A stretch of 64,000 nucleotides of DNA from Acidobacteriaceae bacterium KBS 83 (GTDB taxonomy: Bacteria > Acidobacteriota > Terriglobia > Terriglobales > Acidobacteriaceae): NCBI GenBank assembly GCA_000381585.1, contig KB906737.1:186001-250000 (forward strand), given 5' to 3'. A program made the translations under genes and the position numbers. Shown here in pieces: positions 41,092-49,828 of this stretch. Positions within the stretch are counted from its first letter, which is position 1. Every line of letters begins with the position of its first letter. The notes below the pieces were generated by a model. That model was not told the DNA's origin and ran no database searches. It saw only the letters and a program-made list of their open reading frames with translations.

Positions 41092-42834
41092 ATGGAAAAT
41101 CGCGCCATCGCACAACTCCTCGCCGAAACCGCAGATCTGCTCGAGATCGGCGCAGGCGACCCCTTCCGCATCCGCTCCTACCGTCGCGCCGCCGAAGCCG
41201 TCGAGCAGAGCACCGTCCCTCTCTCCACCATCGCCGACGATCCCAAACGCCTGCTCGAGATTCCCGGCATCGGCAAAGGCATGGTCGCCAACATCCAGTC
41301 GATCGAGCAGCACGGCTCTATGCCGCTGCGTGACGAGCTGCTCACCCGCTACAAGCCCACCATGCTTGAGCTGCTCAAACTTCCCGGCATGGGCCCCAAG
41401 ACCGTCGCCCTTATCTTCGAAGCCACTGGCGTCGCCACCGTCGACGACCTCGCCGTCGCCATCGACGAAGGCCGCCTGGCCGACCTCCCGCGCGTCGGCG
41501 ACAAGCTCATCCAGAAGCTCCGCAAAGGCATCGACGAATACCGCAAGAATAGCGGCCGCTTCCATCTCGATGACGCAGAAACCGCCGCCGAGCGCCTTAC
41601 TCTCTATCTGAAAGATTTTCCCGGCATCGAAAGCGTCACCCCTGCGGGCTCGCTCCGCCGTGGCCGCGACACCGTCGGCGATCTCGACATGCTCGTCACC
41701 GGCCCCGCCTGCGAAGAAGACGTCGTCTCGGGCGCCGTCGACTACACCGCCGCCTATCCGCCGATCGCGGAGCTCATCGCGAAAGGCCAGAACAAGGTCA
41801 GCTTCCGTCTTCGAACCGGACTGCAGATCGACGTCCGGCTTCTCCCGCGTGCTTCCTTCGGCGCAGCGCTGCAATACTTCACCGGCTCCAAAATGCACAA
41901 CGTGACAGTGCGCCAGCGCGCGCTCAAGCGCGGCTACACGCTCAGTGAATACGCGCTCGCCCGCCTCGATGACGGTACACAGGTCGCCGCCGCCACTGAG
42001 GAAGACATCTACCGCGCCCTCGACCTCGACTGGATCCCGCCCGAGTTGCGCGAGAATTGTGGCGAGATCGAAGCCGCCGCCGCGCGCACGCTGCCCCGCC
42101 TTATCGAAGAGAAGGACATCCGCGGCGATGTCCACATGCACACCGTCGCAACGGATGGCAAAAATACCGTCCGTGAGATGGCCGAGGCCGGCTTGGCTCA
42201 CGGCTACGAATACATCGCCATCACCGACCACTCGAAAAATCTGGCGATGACCTTCGGTCTCGACGACGAGCGCGCGCTCGAGCACATCCGCAACATCCGC
42301 GAAGTCGACGCGGAGATGGCGGGAAAAATTCGCGTCTTCGCCGGGATCGAAGTCGACATCCTCGGCAACGGCGCACTCGATCTCTCCGACGAAGTTCTCG
42401 CGCAGATGGACGTCGTCATCGCCAGCGTCCACTCGCTCTTCAGCCAGCCGCGCGAGGAGATGACTGCCCGCATCCTGCGCGCCATCGAGAACCCCTACGT
42501 GCGCATCCTCGGCCACCCTACAGGCCGCAAACTGCTGCAGCGCGATGCCTACGAACTCGACTTGCCGGCTATCTTGAAGCGGGCTGCCAAGCTCGGCGTT
42601 GCCGTCGAGCATAATGCGGACCCCAACCGCCTCGATCTTTGCGACCGTGATCTGCGCATGGCAAAAGAGAGCGGCTGCCGCATCGCCATCAACACCGACG
42701 CGCACCACGTATCCGCTCTCGAGAAGATGCGCTACGGTATCCGTCAGCTCCGCCGCGCCTGGCTCACCCCGGATGACGTCCTCAACACCCGCGGAGCAAA
42801 AGATTTCCTCGCCGCCCTCCGCCCACGCCCCTGA
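41092..42834 (+). CDS. polX: DNA polymerase/3'-5' exonuclease PolX
   Basis: This 580-residue bacterial family X polymerase works in gap-filling DNA repair. The N-terminal polymerase core includes the helix-hairpin-helix segments LLEIPGIGKGMV and LLKLPGMGPKTV, the GSLRRG motif and catalytic Asp197 and Asp199 in GDLDML. The C-terminal PHP domain starts with DVHMHTVATDG (His348 and His350 as metal ligands) and ends with AINTDAHHVS. All canonical residues are present. The start at 41092 opens directly at the conserved MENRAIAQLL. It is convergent with the methyltransferase-like gene, six bases between the stops. Confidence 0.96.
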   Translation: MENRAIAQLLAETADLLEIGAGDPFRIRSYRRAAEAVEQSTVPLSTIADDPKRLLEIPGIGKGMVANIQSIEQHGSMPLRDELLTRYKPTMLELLKLPGMGPKTVALIFEATGVATVDDLAVAIDEGRLADLPRVGDKLIQKLRKGIDEYRKNSGRFHLDDAETAAERLTLYLKDFPGIESVTPAGSLRRGRDTVGDLDMLVTGPACEEDVVSGAVDYTAAYPPIAELIAKGQNKVSFRLRTGLQIDVRLLPRASFGAALQYFTGSKMHNVTVRQRALKRGYTLSEYALARLDDGTQVAAATEEDIYRALDLDWIPPELRENCGEIEAAAARTLPRLIEEKDIRGDVHMHTVATDGKNTVREMAEAGLAHGYEYIAITDHSKNLAMTFGLDDERALEHIRNIREVDAEMAGKIRVFAGIEVDILGNGALDLSDEVLAQMDVVIASVHSLFSQPREEMTARILRAIENPYVRILGHPTGRKLLQRDAYELDLPAILKRAAKLGVAVEHNADPNRLDLCDRDLRMAKESGCRIAINTDAHHVSALEKMRYGIRQLRRAWLTPDDVLNTRGAKDFLAALRPRP

Positions 42835-42840
42835 CGCTCT

Positions 42841-43377
42841 CTACTGCTGCCAGGCTCGCAGGCGCGGCATCCATCGCCGCACGCTCCTGCAGTACTCGTC
42901 GTAGTCCGCGCCGAACTTGCTGCGCAGCGTAGGCTCCTCATACAGCAGCACGAAGAGCGCCGTCGCCAGAACCCCCGCAACCGCAACCGTGATCGCGGTC
43001 ACGCTCGCTCTTCCGAAGACCACCCACAGTCCCGCCCAGCCCACGAAAAAGCCCTCATACATCGGGTTCCGCACATATCGATAAAACCCCACAACAACAA
43101 GCCTCTTCGGTGGAACCATCGGTGCGGGTGTTCCCCGCCCTGTCCATCCAAAATCCCAGATACATCGCAGCGCCACCGCGAACCCCAGCACGGACGGCAC
43201 GGCCGCGATCCATCGCCACCACGCCGTTCCAGATGTGTCCACGTGAAAGCCCAGCCATGGAGGCAGCAGCCAGAACCACAGCGCAAAGAACGCCGCCCCC
43301 ACAGCCAGTGAGGCCAACGCCGCCGGCCACCGGTCACCGTGACCCGGCCCCTCGGCAACTCCCGCCACTCCACTCAT
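42841..43377 (-). CDS. Isoprenylcysteine methyltransferase-like integral membrane protein
   Basis: This protein of about 178 residues has four to five membrane helices. The conserved C-terminal pattern RYVRNPMYEGFFVGW, then LYEEPTLRSKFGADYDEYCRSVRRWMPR, is that of the PEMT/ICMT fold family, whose active site lies near the RNPMY loop and the EEP-Y-Y motif. The substrate in bacteria is usually unknown. Two ATGs at 43377 and 43380 fit; a longer frame to 43473 is basic and cannot be excluded. It is divergent from an exported protein gene. Confidence 0.8.
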   Translation of the reverse strand: MSGVAGVAEGPGHGDRWPAALASLAVGAAFFALWFWLLPPWLGFHVDTSGTAWWRWIAAVPSVLGFAVALRCIWDFGWTGRGTPAPMVPPKRLVVVGFYRYVRNPMYEGFFVGWAGLWVVFGRASVTAITVAVAGVLATALFVLLYEEPTLRSKFGADYDEYCRSVRRWMPRLRAWQQ

Positions 43378-43473
43378 CATTGGGGCACACTCCGTGCCAA
43401 CGCCGAAGTATGATCCCAATGGCTCAACTCCGGCAATCTGGAGAACACCTCTCGTGGCCATCGCTGACATCAC

Positions 43474-44412
43474 GTGGAGTGTGCGGTGATCTCTCGGGGC
43501 CTCGCCCTCGTCACCGCCTGCGCCTTGCTCTTAATCGGAGCGCGCCCGCAATCCGCTTCTAACACCTCCTCCCCGCCGCAGCACAATTCCTCCGCGCAGG
43601 AACACGAAGACCGAAGCTTCTATCTCGGCACACCCGTCGCTCATCCAGAAGATCTATCCGGACTCTGGGAGGCACCCGACGGCCATGGCGGCGCCATCGG
43701 CATCCACCTCGTGCTCGACACCACAATCCCCGTCGAGGCAACCACGCTCGCAGGCACAAGACAGTCATGGCTCGGTCTGACGCTCGGCCTCTACCACAGG
43801 TCCGGCGCGGAATTTCAGTTGGGAGATGAGAAACGCTTCAGCGATTCCCTGCGCGGCGGCAGCGTTCGCTACGAAAACGACCGCTTGATCTTGCACGCTC
43901 GCGGTTACGATCTCGATCTTCACCGCATCGACGGAGACAGGTGGTCAGGCCGCTTTCATCGCGAAGACATCGACTCCGCGGCGGTGACACTCGCCCGCCC
44001 CACGACGCAACCCTCATCGAAGGCCACATGGTTCCTCGGAACCTGGAAGAGTATGAGCGGTTCCCAAACCACCTGCCTCCACATAGCAGAAGCGTCCCCC
44101 GCTGCCTTTCTCGCGTGGTCCGATTCCCTTTCCACAAAAGGCTCCGCGAATTATCCGCCACAGTTGCCAAAGCCCCCTTACTCCTGGGAACACTACGGCG
44201 ATCTCGTGAAAGTTCACTCCACCGAAAGCGGCAGCCTCTCGGTCGAACTCTCCGCATATAGCCCGATTTGCTGCTCCCCTCCCTTCCTCGCCGTCTCGGC
44301 TGACAACGGCAAAGCGATGAAAGCAGACTGGCCAGGCGGCGCCAATCAGGCTCCGCATAAATCCCGATGGACGAAGATGCCCGGCAATACCTGCATCACC
44401 CCGGCACCGTAA
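43474..44412 (+). CDS. Exported hypothetical protein
   Basis: This 312-residue protein has a short hydrophobic signal (GLALVTACALLLIGARP, residues 9-25) and is otherwise soluble. Residues 50-160 contain the regularly spaced DLSGLWEAPDGHGGAIGIHLVL and YENDRLILHARGYDLDLHRIDGDRWSGRFH, suggesting a beta-barrel similar to small exported proteins. Two cysteine pairs lie at about 205 (TTCLH) and 275 (CC). No family recognised. Start at ATG 43474 or GTG 43486, the latter with GGAG upstream. Confidence 0.6.
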   Translation: MECAVISRGLALVTACALLLIGARPQSASNTSSPPQHNSSAQEHEDRSFYLGTPVAHPEDLSGLWEAPDGHGGAIGIHLVLDTTIPVEATTLAGTRQSWLGLTLGLYHRSGAEFQLGDEKRFSDSLRGGSVRYENDRLILHARGYDLDLHRIDGDRWSGRFHREDIDSAAVTLARPTTQPSSKATWFLGTWKSMSGSQTTCLHIAEASPAAFLAWSDSLSTKGSANYPPQLPKPPYSWEHYGDLVKVHSTESGSLSVELSAYSPICCSPPFLAVSADNGKAMKADWPGGANQAPHKSRWTKMPGNTCITPAP

Positions 44413-44440
44413 ATCGTGTCCATTATCTGAGAAAACGATC

Positions 44441-44478
44441 GGCGGAGTGGCCGAAGGCTCAAAATCGGCCCCTCCGCC
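44441..44478. terminator. Bidirectional terminator between convergent genes
   Basis: GGCGGAG-T-GGCCGA (44441-44454) pairs with TCGGCC-C-CTCCGCC (44465-44478), a 14-bp stem with a single mismatch and a loop of AGGCTCAAAA. It sits exactly between the two stop codons (44412 and 44487). No long T-run follows on the plus strand, but the fold is strong. Confidence 0.6.
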
Positions 44479-44486
44479 TGCGCCAC

Positions 44487-44825
44487 TCAAAGCAGTTGGA
44501 TCGAGCTCACCTTCAGCGTATCGCCCTCCACCTCGCCTTTCACATTCACACGCAGATGATCTTTTTTCGTGGACGCCTTCAGCTCCTCGGCGATCTTCGC
44601 GTTCCCCGCGGCGTCGAACTTCAGGAACTGCTGATCCTTCGTCACAATGCCGAATCCGCTCTTCGCGCAAGCCAATGCGCAATCGCGGGTGTGCGCATCT
44701 GGATTGCTCGCCGCTTTCTTCGAGCAGCCCACATCCACCACCGCCACGTCCTGGTAACTAGCGGCGAGCGCAGGCAGCGCCCCCATAGCTGACAACACAA
44801 TCATGACCGCAGCTTTCTTGAACAT
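44487..44825 (-). CDS. Small exported protein
   Basis: This 112-residue protein has a signal peptide (MFKKAAVMIVLSAMGALPALA, two parts, cleaved after about residue 21). The mature part has three cysteines, SKKAASNPDAHTRDCALACAKSG, a pattern that recurs in exported acidobacterial proteins I recall, and ends with GEVEGDTLKVSSIQLL, a beta-rich domain. The start ATG 44825 has GGAGGAACG upstream, favouring it over one four codons earlier. Function unknown; it may bind a metal or haem, but no CxxCH is present. Confidence 0.72.
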   Translation of the reverse strand: MFKKAAVMIVLSAMGALPALAASYQDVAVVDVGCSKKAASNPDAHTRDCALACAKSGFGIVTKDQQFLKFDAAGNAKIAEELKASTKKDHLRVNVKGEVEGDTLKVSSIQLL

Positions 44826-44870
44826 TCGTTCCTCCAATTACTTTCGCTTTTTGTCGAACTCCGAATGGTA

Positions 44871-45326
44871 CTACCGAGATTCAGCAAACTGCTCTTCTTG
44901 AAGAACGTGAGAATCAACCACCGGCACCTGCTGCCGTTCGCGAACCGCTGTCAGTTGCGCCAGCACAAACGCACCGATGGCAATCTCGACATCGCGCATC
45001 GCAAGATCGTAAAACATTCCCGTCGTGAGCAGATTCATCGCAATCGCCAGCAACCAGCACATCACAATGTAACTACCGATCTTCGTCCAGCGGCTCAGTA
45101 CAATCAGCCCCGCAACGATTTCCACCACGCCCACTATATGCAGAAATGTCGCCGCGCTCACTGGCACTGTCTTCGCCGCCAGTGGACTCAGGTACATTCC
45201 CCAGTCCGCCAGCTTGTTGAAGTATTTGTCGATCCCTGCCAGAATCGGTCCCACCCCCAGCCCGATCCTCAGTGCCCACCAACTCGCATTGAGACCACCG
45301 TTCAGACCACCGTCGAACTTCTCCAT
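44871..45326 (-). CDS. DoxX-family integral membrane protein
   Basis: This 151-residue protein has four hydrophobic helices and the DoxX-like layout: ALRIGLGVGPILAGIDKYF, then VSAATFLHIVGVVEIVAGLIVL, then WLLAIAMNLLTTGMFYDLAMRD. The family is linked to redox and stress functions in the membrane, but no reaction is known for this subgroup. The start at 45326 has GAGGAGC upstream and excludes a 27-residue basic extension. It is divergent from the ECF sigma gene, with 117 bp in between, so the sigma may control it. Confidence 0.8.
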   Translation of the reverse strand: MEKFDGGLNGGLNASWWALRIGLGVGPILAGIDKYFNKLADWGMYLSPLAAKTVPVSAATFLHIVGVVEIVAGLIVLSRWTKIGSYIVMCWLLAIAMNLLTTGMFYDLAMRDVEIAIGAFVLAQLTAVRERQQVPVVDSHVLQEEQFAESR

Positions 45327-45443
45327 GCTCCTCACCCTCCGCCACAAAAGAGCAGCGACCCCGCAATTGGTTACAAGCACTCGCATTGTTCTCAGGGCAC
45401 CGGCCATGTAACCTTTTCGCCCGGCCGCGCTCTATCATCTCGG

Positions 45444-46157
45444 ATGACTATGGAAACCATCGGAACATTGGAAAGGGCCAGCCTCGAAAGCTGGACGGAC
45501 CAGGAGGTCGTCGACCGTGTTCGTGCCGGCGAGACCGCCCTCTACGAGATCCTCATGCGCCGCTATAACCAGCGTCTCTACCGCGTCACGTACGCCATCC
45601 TGCGCGATAGCTCCGAGGCTGAAGATGTGGTCCAGGACGCATATGTTCGCGCCTGGCAGCACCTGGATCAGTTCGCCGGATACGCGCCTTTCTCCATCTG
45701 GCTCACCCGCATCGCCGTGCATGAGGCGCTGCGCCGCTTGCAGCTACGCAAACGCAGCCAGCAATTCGACGATATCCAGCATGGCGAGGAAGATTTCATG
45801 GCCGACGCAGAAACGAATGTTCCAGAAACGTCCCTGGATCCGGAGCAGCGGGCATCCGTCGCCGAACTCGGCCAGCTTCTCGAACAAGCAGTTCTCGACC
45901 TTCCCGAGCAGTACCGCGCCGTCATCATGATGCGCGATGTAGAGGAGTTGACCACCGCGGAAACCGCTGCCGCCCTGGAACTGACCGAGCAGAATGTGAA
46001 AGTCCGACTGCATCGTGGACGCGCCATGATGCGCGATCGTCTCTTTGCGCGCGTCGGCGCGAGCGGCAAAAATGCTTTTCCCTTCATGGGCGCGCGGTGC
46101 GATCGCGTTGTCCAGGTCGTCTTCTCACGCTTGCGTGAACTGACTCCGGAGCTCTGA
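45444..46157 (+). CDS. ECF-type RNA polymerase sigma factor
   Basis: This 237-residue sigma-70 family factor has region 2 (ILMRRYNQRLYRVTYAILRDSSEAEDVVQDAYVRAWQHL, in parts, residues 35-75) and region 4 (VLDLPEQYRAVIMMRDVEELTTAETAAALELTEQNVKVRLHRGRAMMRD, in parts, about 155-205). The long linker between them (about 95-150) contains DFMADAETNVPETSLDPE. No anti-sigma gene follows; the next downstream element is a large inverted repeat and a convergent gene. ATG 45444 and 45450 are both possible starts. Confidence 0.92.
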   Translation: MTMETIGTLERASLESWTDQEVVDRVRAGETALYEILMRRYNQRLYRVTYAILRDSSEAEDVVQDAYVRAWQHLDQFAGYAPFSIWLTRIAVHEALRRLQLRKRSQQFDDIQHGEEDFMADAETNVPETSLDPEQRASVAELGQLLEQAVLDLPEQYRAVIMMRDVEELTTAETAAALELTEQNVKVRLHRGRAMMRDRLFARVGASGKNAFPFMGARCDRVVQVVFSRLRELTPEL

Positions 46158-46192
46158 GATCGCAATTAGATTCGTCATCACCCGCAGAAAAA

Positions 46193-46289
46193 GCCGAGCC
46201 TCCGGTTGTCAGGAACCGGCCGAGCCAGCCTCCGGCGGATGACGGAGGCGACGACTCGGCAAGTATCAACTGGCGACCCGGAGGCTCGG
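46193..46289. repeat. Nested inverted repeat made of four copies of one motif
   Basis: GCCGAGCCTCCGG at 46193-46205 is matched by CCGGAGGCTCGG at 46278-46289. Inside it GCCGAG-cca-GCCTCCG (46219-46234) pairs with CGGAGGC-gacga-CTCGGC (46243-46260). So two direct copies are followed by two inverted copies of the same motif. It lies between the stop codons of two convergent genes, so it may be a bidirectional terminator or a REP-like repeat element. Confidence 0.6.
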
Positions 46290-46305
46290 TGTTGCGGGGC
46301 AAGCT

Positions 46306-46962
46306 TTACTGTGTTGACGTCACCGTCGGGTGCTCCACCTGTGCCGACTGCACCGGCGGATGATGGCTTTCGAGGAAGTTCGCGATATCACTGTGGAAGT
46401 TCGGGCTGTTCGCCGGGATCGTCATCAGCGCCGGCAGTCCGGGAAACAACTCACCCAACGCCTTCACCAGCATGCCGTGCTCATCTAGATAGAACCGCGA
46501 CAGCACCGTCTCTTCATGCGTGCTCTGGTCGAAGGAGAGAGTCTCCCACACCCACGACATGTGCGACCCATTCGGCACGCCATGCTTCTCCGCCGTCTTG
46601 CGCATCGCGTCCAGCTCCGCGCCCGGCTTCAGGTGCGAGCACACCGACACTACAACCTTGCCGTTCGAAAAATAGGACTTGTCGATATCCCCGGCGATGA
46701 AGTGGGAAGCCGTATCCGACTGACCGACGAAAATCGAGGAGACCGGGCGGCCGAAGATGCTGCGCACTGCCACCGGCAGGTCCGAGAGCGGCGTCACCTG
46801 GCAGGCGCTGCCATTGAATGCCTGCATCACAACCTTCTCGCCGAGCGAATGCATGCTCATTAGCGAGTCGAAGTCGACGCTCGTGCCCTGCAGGCTGGGA
46901 GTCTGCGCAGAAGCCGTGAGCCCGACAAGGAATACCAAAGCGGTCAAAGTCTTGGTCTTCAT
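46306..46962 (-). CDS. Exported hypothetical protein
   Basis: This 218-residue protein has a signal peptide MKTKTLTALVFLVGLTASAQ. The mature part has two cysteines (SACQV and SVCSH) that could pair, a FIAGDIDKSYFSNGKVVVSVCSHLK core, and a C-terminal Pro/Gln-rich tail after residue 200. No family is recognised. The ATG is preceded by GGAGGTGGACGT, a strong ribosome binding site. It is convergent with the ECF sigma gene across a large hairpin. Confidence 0.7.
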   Translation of the reverse strand: MKTKTLTALVFLVGLTASAQTPSLQGTSVDFDSLMSMHSLGEKVVMQAFNGSACQVTPLSDLPVAVRSIFGRPVSSIFVGQSDTASHFIAGDIDKSYFSNGKVVVSVCSHLKPGAELDAMRKTAEKHGVPNGSHMSWVWETLSFDQSTHEETVLSRFYLDEHGMLVKALGELFPGLPALMTIPANSPNFHSDIANFLESHHPPVQSAQVEHPTVTSTQ

Positions 46963-47367
46963 ACGTCCACCTCCGGCCCAGAATGGAGCCGCCTCCCACT
47001 TTCGGCAAATTACGTCGGTAATTCTTCTGCTGCCTTCGTCCTCTCATGCACTCCAAAGGTGTTATCTCTGCCACCTACCTGCCGGGCGCAAGACCCATTG
47101 GATATTCGCTCTTTAATGTGGAGGTTAGAGCGGATAAGCAACCTCTCTCCTTACTGATCGGACGCCGCTGCATTCTTCGCGCCACAGATTTCCTCTACAT
47201 GACTTCCGTACCGGAAGCATGCTGCATCCAGGAGGCAGAATTTCCGCTTCGATCAGCCGCCGCCTACCGCGGAAGCCGCTGCCAAACGGAGGGCGGCTTC
47301 GGCTTCCCCGCCTTCATAGCTCCGCGATTGCTTCTTCGCGCTTCCGGCTTTGCCGTACCCTGTGGAG
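46963..47367 (+). other. Non-coding interval upstream of the GH92 gene
   Basis: This 405-bp stretch lies between the divergently transcribed 218-residue protein gene and the GH92 gene. It contains the inverted repeat AATTAC-GTCG-GTAATT (47008-47023), a candidate operator, about 50 bases upstream of the minus-strand gene. Small open frames here do not show convincing coding bias. I see nothing else that is supported. Confidence 0.5.
47008..47023. promoter_or_regulatory. Small perfect inverted repeat
   Basis: AATTAC and GTAATT flank a four-base GTCG centre, an AT-rich arm pair in GC-rich DNA. Placed 46 bases upstream of the minus-strand exported protein start, it could be an operator. No regulator can be named. 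Confidence 0.3.
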
Positions 47368-49800
47368 ATGTCACTCGCCCGCAACTCGGTCTTTGCTCGC
47401 GTGCTCATCGCCGCCCTCCTCGCCTCTGCCTCCGCTTTCGCCGGGCAGCTTGATCCCGCCTCCCTCGTCAATCCGCTCGTCGGCACCACCAACGGCGGCA
47501 ATGTCTTCCCCGGCGCCACGATGCCCTTCGGCATGGTCCAGTTCTCCCCGGAAGCTACGCCGGTAAACCTGAAGCGGATGATCGCCGCACCCGGCGGCTA
47601 CGAGTACCGCGCAAAGCAGATCCGCGGCTTCAGTCTCACCAACGTCGAAGGCTGGGGGTGCGCCGGTGCATCCGGCGACGTTCCCTTCATGCCCGTCACC
47701 GACGCCATCACGGCATCGCCCTCCAAAGATTTCCGCCACAACTACGCCGCGGATTTCACACATGCCGATGAAAAAGCGGAGCCGGGCTCTTACCGGGTCA
47801 AACTCGGCAACGGCGTTCAGGTGGCGCTCGCCGCCTCCACCCGTATGGGGGCCGCCACCTTCACCTTCCCGGCCGGCAAGACCGCCCGCATCCTCGTCCG
47901 CACCTCCGACTCCGAAGTCGGCTCCACCGCCGCCCACTCGCAGATTGACCGTGACGCCCGAATCGTTACCGGCTCGGTGACAAGCGGCAACTTCTGCGGC
48001 TACATCGGCACGGAGGACCGTCGCCCCTACTACACGCTCTATTTCGTGGCTCAGTTCGATCGCCCCATCACCGAAACCGGCGTATGGAAGGACTCGACCG
48101 TCACCCCCGGCGCCACCACCTCCGAAGGCGCCACCGGCTTCGGCCCCGAAGGCTTTCCCGAAGCCGGCCACGGCTCCGGCGTCTGGGTAGGCTTCGGCTC
48201 TGGCGGCGAAGTCCGCCTCCGCGTCGGCATCTCTTACGTCAGCGAGGCCAACGCCCGCGCCAACCTCGAAGCCGAATCCGCAGCCGCGAAAACAAGCGCC
48301 GCGGCCCCGGGTTATGAGCAGGTGGCCGCCAGAGCCCGCGACGCATGGAACAAGCAGCTCTCGCAGATCGAGATCGAAGGCGGCACAGACACCCAGCGTC
48401 GCGTCTTCACCACCGCGCTTTACCACGCCACCATGACGCCCACCACCTACAGCGACGTCAATGGCGAATACACCGGGATGGACCACAAGGTCCACCGCAT
48501 CGCAACGGGCCAGTCCGTCCAATACGCCAACTTCTCCGGCTGGGATGTCTACCGCTCACAGTTTCAATTGCTTACCTGGCTGGACCCCAAGCGCGGCAGC
48601 GACATCGCGCAGAGCCTGTCTAACCAGTCGCAGCAGGACAACGGTCGTTGGGACCGCTGGACCCACATGAGCGGCGCGACGCACGTCATGAACGGCGATC
48701 CCGCAGCCGCCGCCATTGCCGACATCTATGCCTTCGGCGGCCGCGCTTTCGACGCCCATGCCGCGTTGCAATCTCTCGTGCACGCTGCGGATGTGCCCAC
48801 CAAGGAAGACCTCAGCCACGACGGATGCCCGGTCGAATGCGTCGGCCAGCGTCCCGGCCTCGATCAGTGGCTCAAAGTCCACTACATCCCCGCCGGCGCG
48901 CCTGCGTGGGGCCCCGCCGCCGACACACTTGAAGACGTCTCGGCGGAATTCTCCATCTCCGCCCTCGCCGGCCATCTTGGCGACACCGACCTCCAGCACC
49001 GCTTCGCCGAACGTGCGCAATATTGGAAGAACATCTGGAACCCCAACGCAGCGCCTGACGGCGGCTACTTTATGAACCGCAATGCCGACGGCACCTGGCC
49101 CAAAGTGAAAGACGACAACGACAAGGCGCCCCACGACTTCACTCCATCCACAGAGGACGGCTTCGTCGAAGGGAGTGCTGCCCAATATGTCTGGATGATT
49201 CCCTTCAACGTCGCCGGCCTCTTCGATCAGATGGGCGGCCGTGACAAAGCCGCCGCGCGCCTCGACCGTTTCTTCTACGACGCAAAAGGCGCACCCGCAG
49301 TTACAAAATCCGGGCCGCTGCACGCCGAGCTCGATAACGAGCCCTCGATCGAAACCCCGTGGCTCTATGACTTCGCCCACGAGCCCTGGAAGACCCAGCA
49401 GCTCGTCCGCCAGGTGCTGAACACCATCTGGAAGAATGCTCCCGACGGCATCCCCGGCAACGACGACCTCGGCGAAATGTCCTCATGGGCCGTCTTCGCC
49501 ATGATGGGCTTCTACCCGGAGATTCCTGGCCGCGCCGAGCTCGTCCTCGGCAGCCCGCTCTTCACCAGCGTCGCCGTGCATCGCACCAATGGAGACGTGC
49601 ACGTCATCGCTCCCGCCGCGGGCACCGATACTCCCTACGTGCAAGCACTCAAGGTCGACGGAAAACCCACGTCGAAGACTTGGCTCCCCGAAAGCTTCGC
49701 TCTCAAAGGCGGCACGCTCGAGTTCGATCTTGGCAGCACGCCCAATAAGAGTTGGGGCATCAACCCCGGCGACGAGCCACCCTCCTTCGGAGCGCAGTAG
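47368..49800 (+). CDS. GH92 family exo-alpha-mannosidase
   Basis: This 810-residue exported glycoside hydrolase of family 92 removes alpha-mannose from glycans, using calcium. The start (MSLARNSVFARVLIAALLASASAFA, in parts) is a signal peptide. The mature protein begins VNPLVGTTNGGNVFPGATMPFGMVQFSPE, in parts, the hallmark of the N-terminal beta-sandwich, and continues with GFSLTNVEGWGCAGASGDVPFMP. In the catalytic (alpha/alpha)6 domain, YVWMIPFNVAGLFDQMGG and GNDDLGEMSSWAVFAMMGFYP are well conserved. Exact linkage specificity (alpha-1,2 is the commonest) cannot be told. ATG 47368 is preceded by GTGGAG. Confidence 0.93.
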   Translation: MSLARNSVFARVLIAALLASASAFAGQLDPASLVNPLVGTTNGGNVFPGATMPFGMVQFSPEATPVNLKRMIAAPGGYEYRAKQIRGFSLTNVEGWGCAGASGDVPFMPVTDAITASPSKDFRHNYAADFTHADEKAEPGSYRVKLGNGVQVALAASTRMGAATFTFPAGKTARILVRTSDSEVGSTAAHSQIDRDARIVTGSVTSGNFCGYIGTEDRRPYYTLYFVAQFDRPITETGVWKDSTVTPGATTSEGATGFGPEGFPEAGHGSGVWVGFGSGGEVRLRVGISYVSEANARANLEAESAAAKTSAAAPGYEQVAARARDAWNKQLSQIEIEGGTDTQRRVFTTALYHATMTPTTYSDVNGEYTGMDHKVHRIATGQSVQYANFSGWDVYRSQFQLLTWLDPKRGSDIAQSLSNQSQQDNGRWDRWTHMSGATHVMNGDPAAAAIADIYAFGGRAFDAHAALQSLVHAADVPTKEDLSHDGCPVECVGQRPGLDQWLKVHYIPAGAPAWGPAADTLEDVSAEFSISALAGHLGDTDLQHRFAERAQYWKNIWNPNAAPDGGYFMNRNADGTWPKVKDDNDKAPHDFTPSTEDGFVEGSAAQYVWMIPFNVAGLFDQMGGRDKAAARLDRFFYDAKGAPAVTKSGPLHAELDNEPSIETPWLYDFAHEPWKTQQLVRQVLNTIWKNAPDGIPGNDDLGEMSSWAVFAMMGFYPEIPGRAELVLGSPLFTSVAVHRTNGDVHVIAPAAGTDTPYVQALKVDGKPTSKTWLPESFALKGGTLEFDLGSTPNKSWGINPGDEPPSFGAQ

Positions 49801-49828
49801 AGCTTTTCGTCATCGGGCAACGCCCGCG

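Noticed and set aside
41026-42708. 560-codon open frame antisense to polX
   Set aside because: Long antisense frame of the same origin; the sense strand has complete polymerase X and PHP motifs.
47046-47453. 135-codon frame upstream of the GH92 gene
   Set aside because: It overlaps the GH92 signal peptide region and has no similarity or ribosome site.
47371-48522. 383-codon minus-strand frame antisense to the GH92 gene
   Set aside because: Glycine- and valine-rich shadow of a GC-biased gene; no domain.
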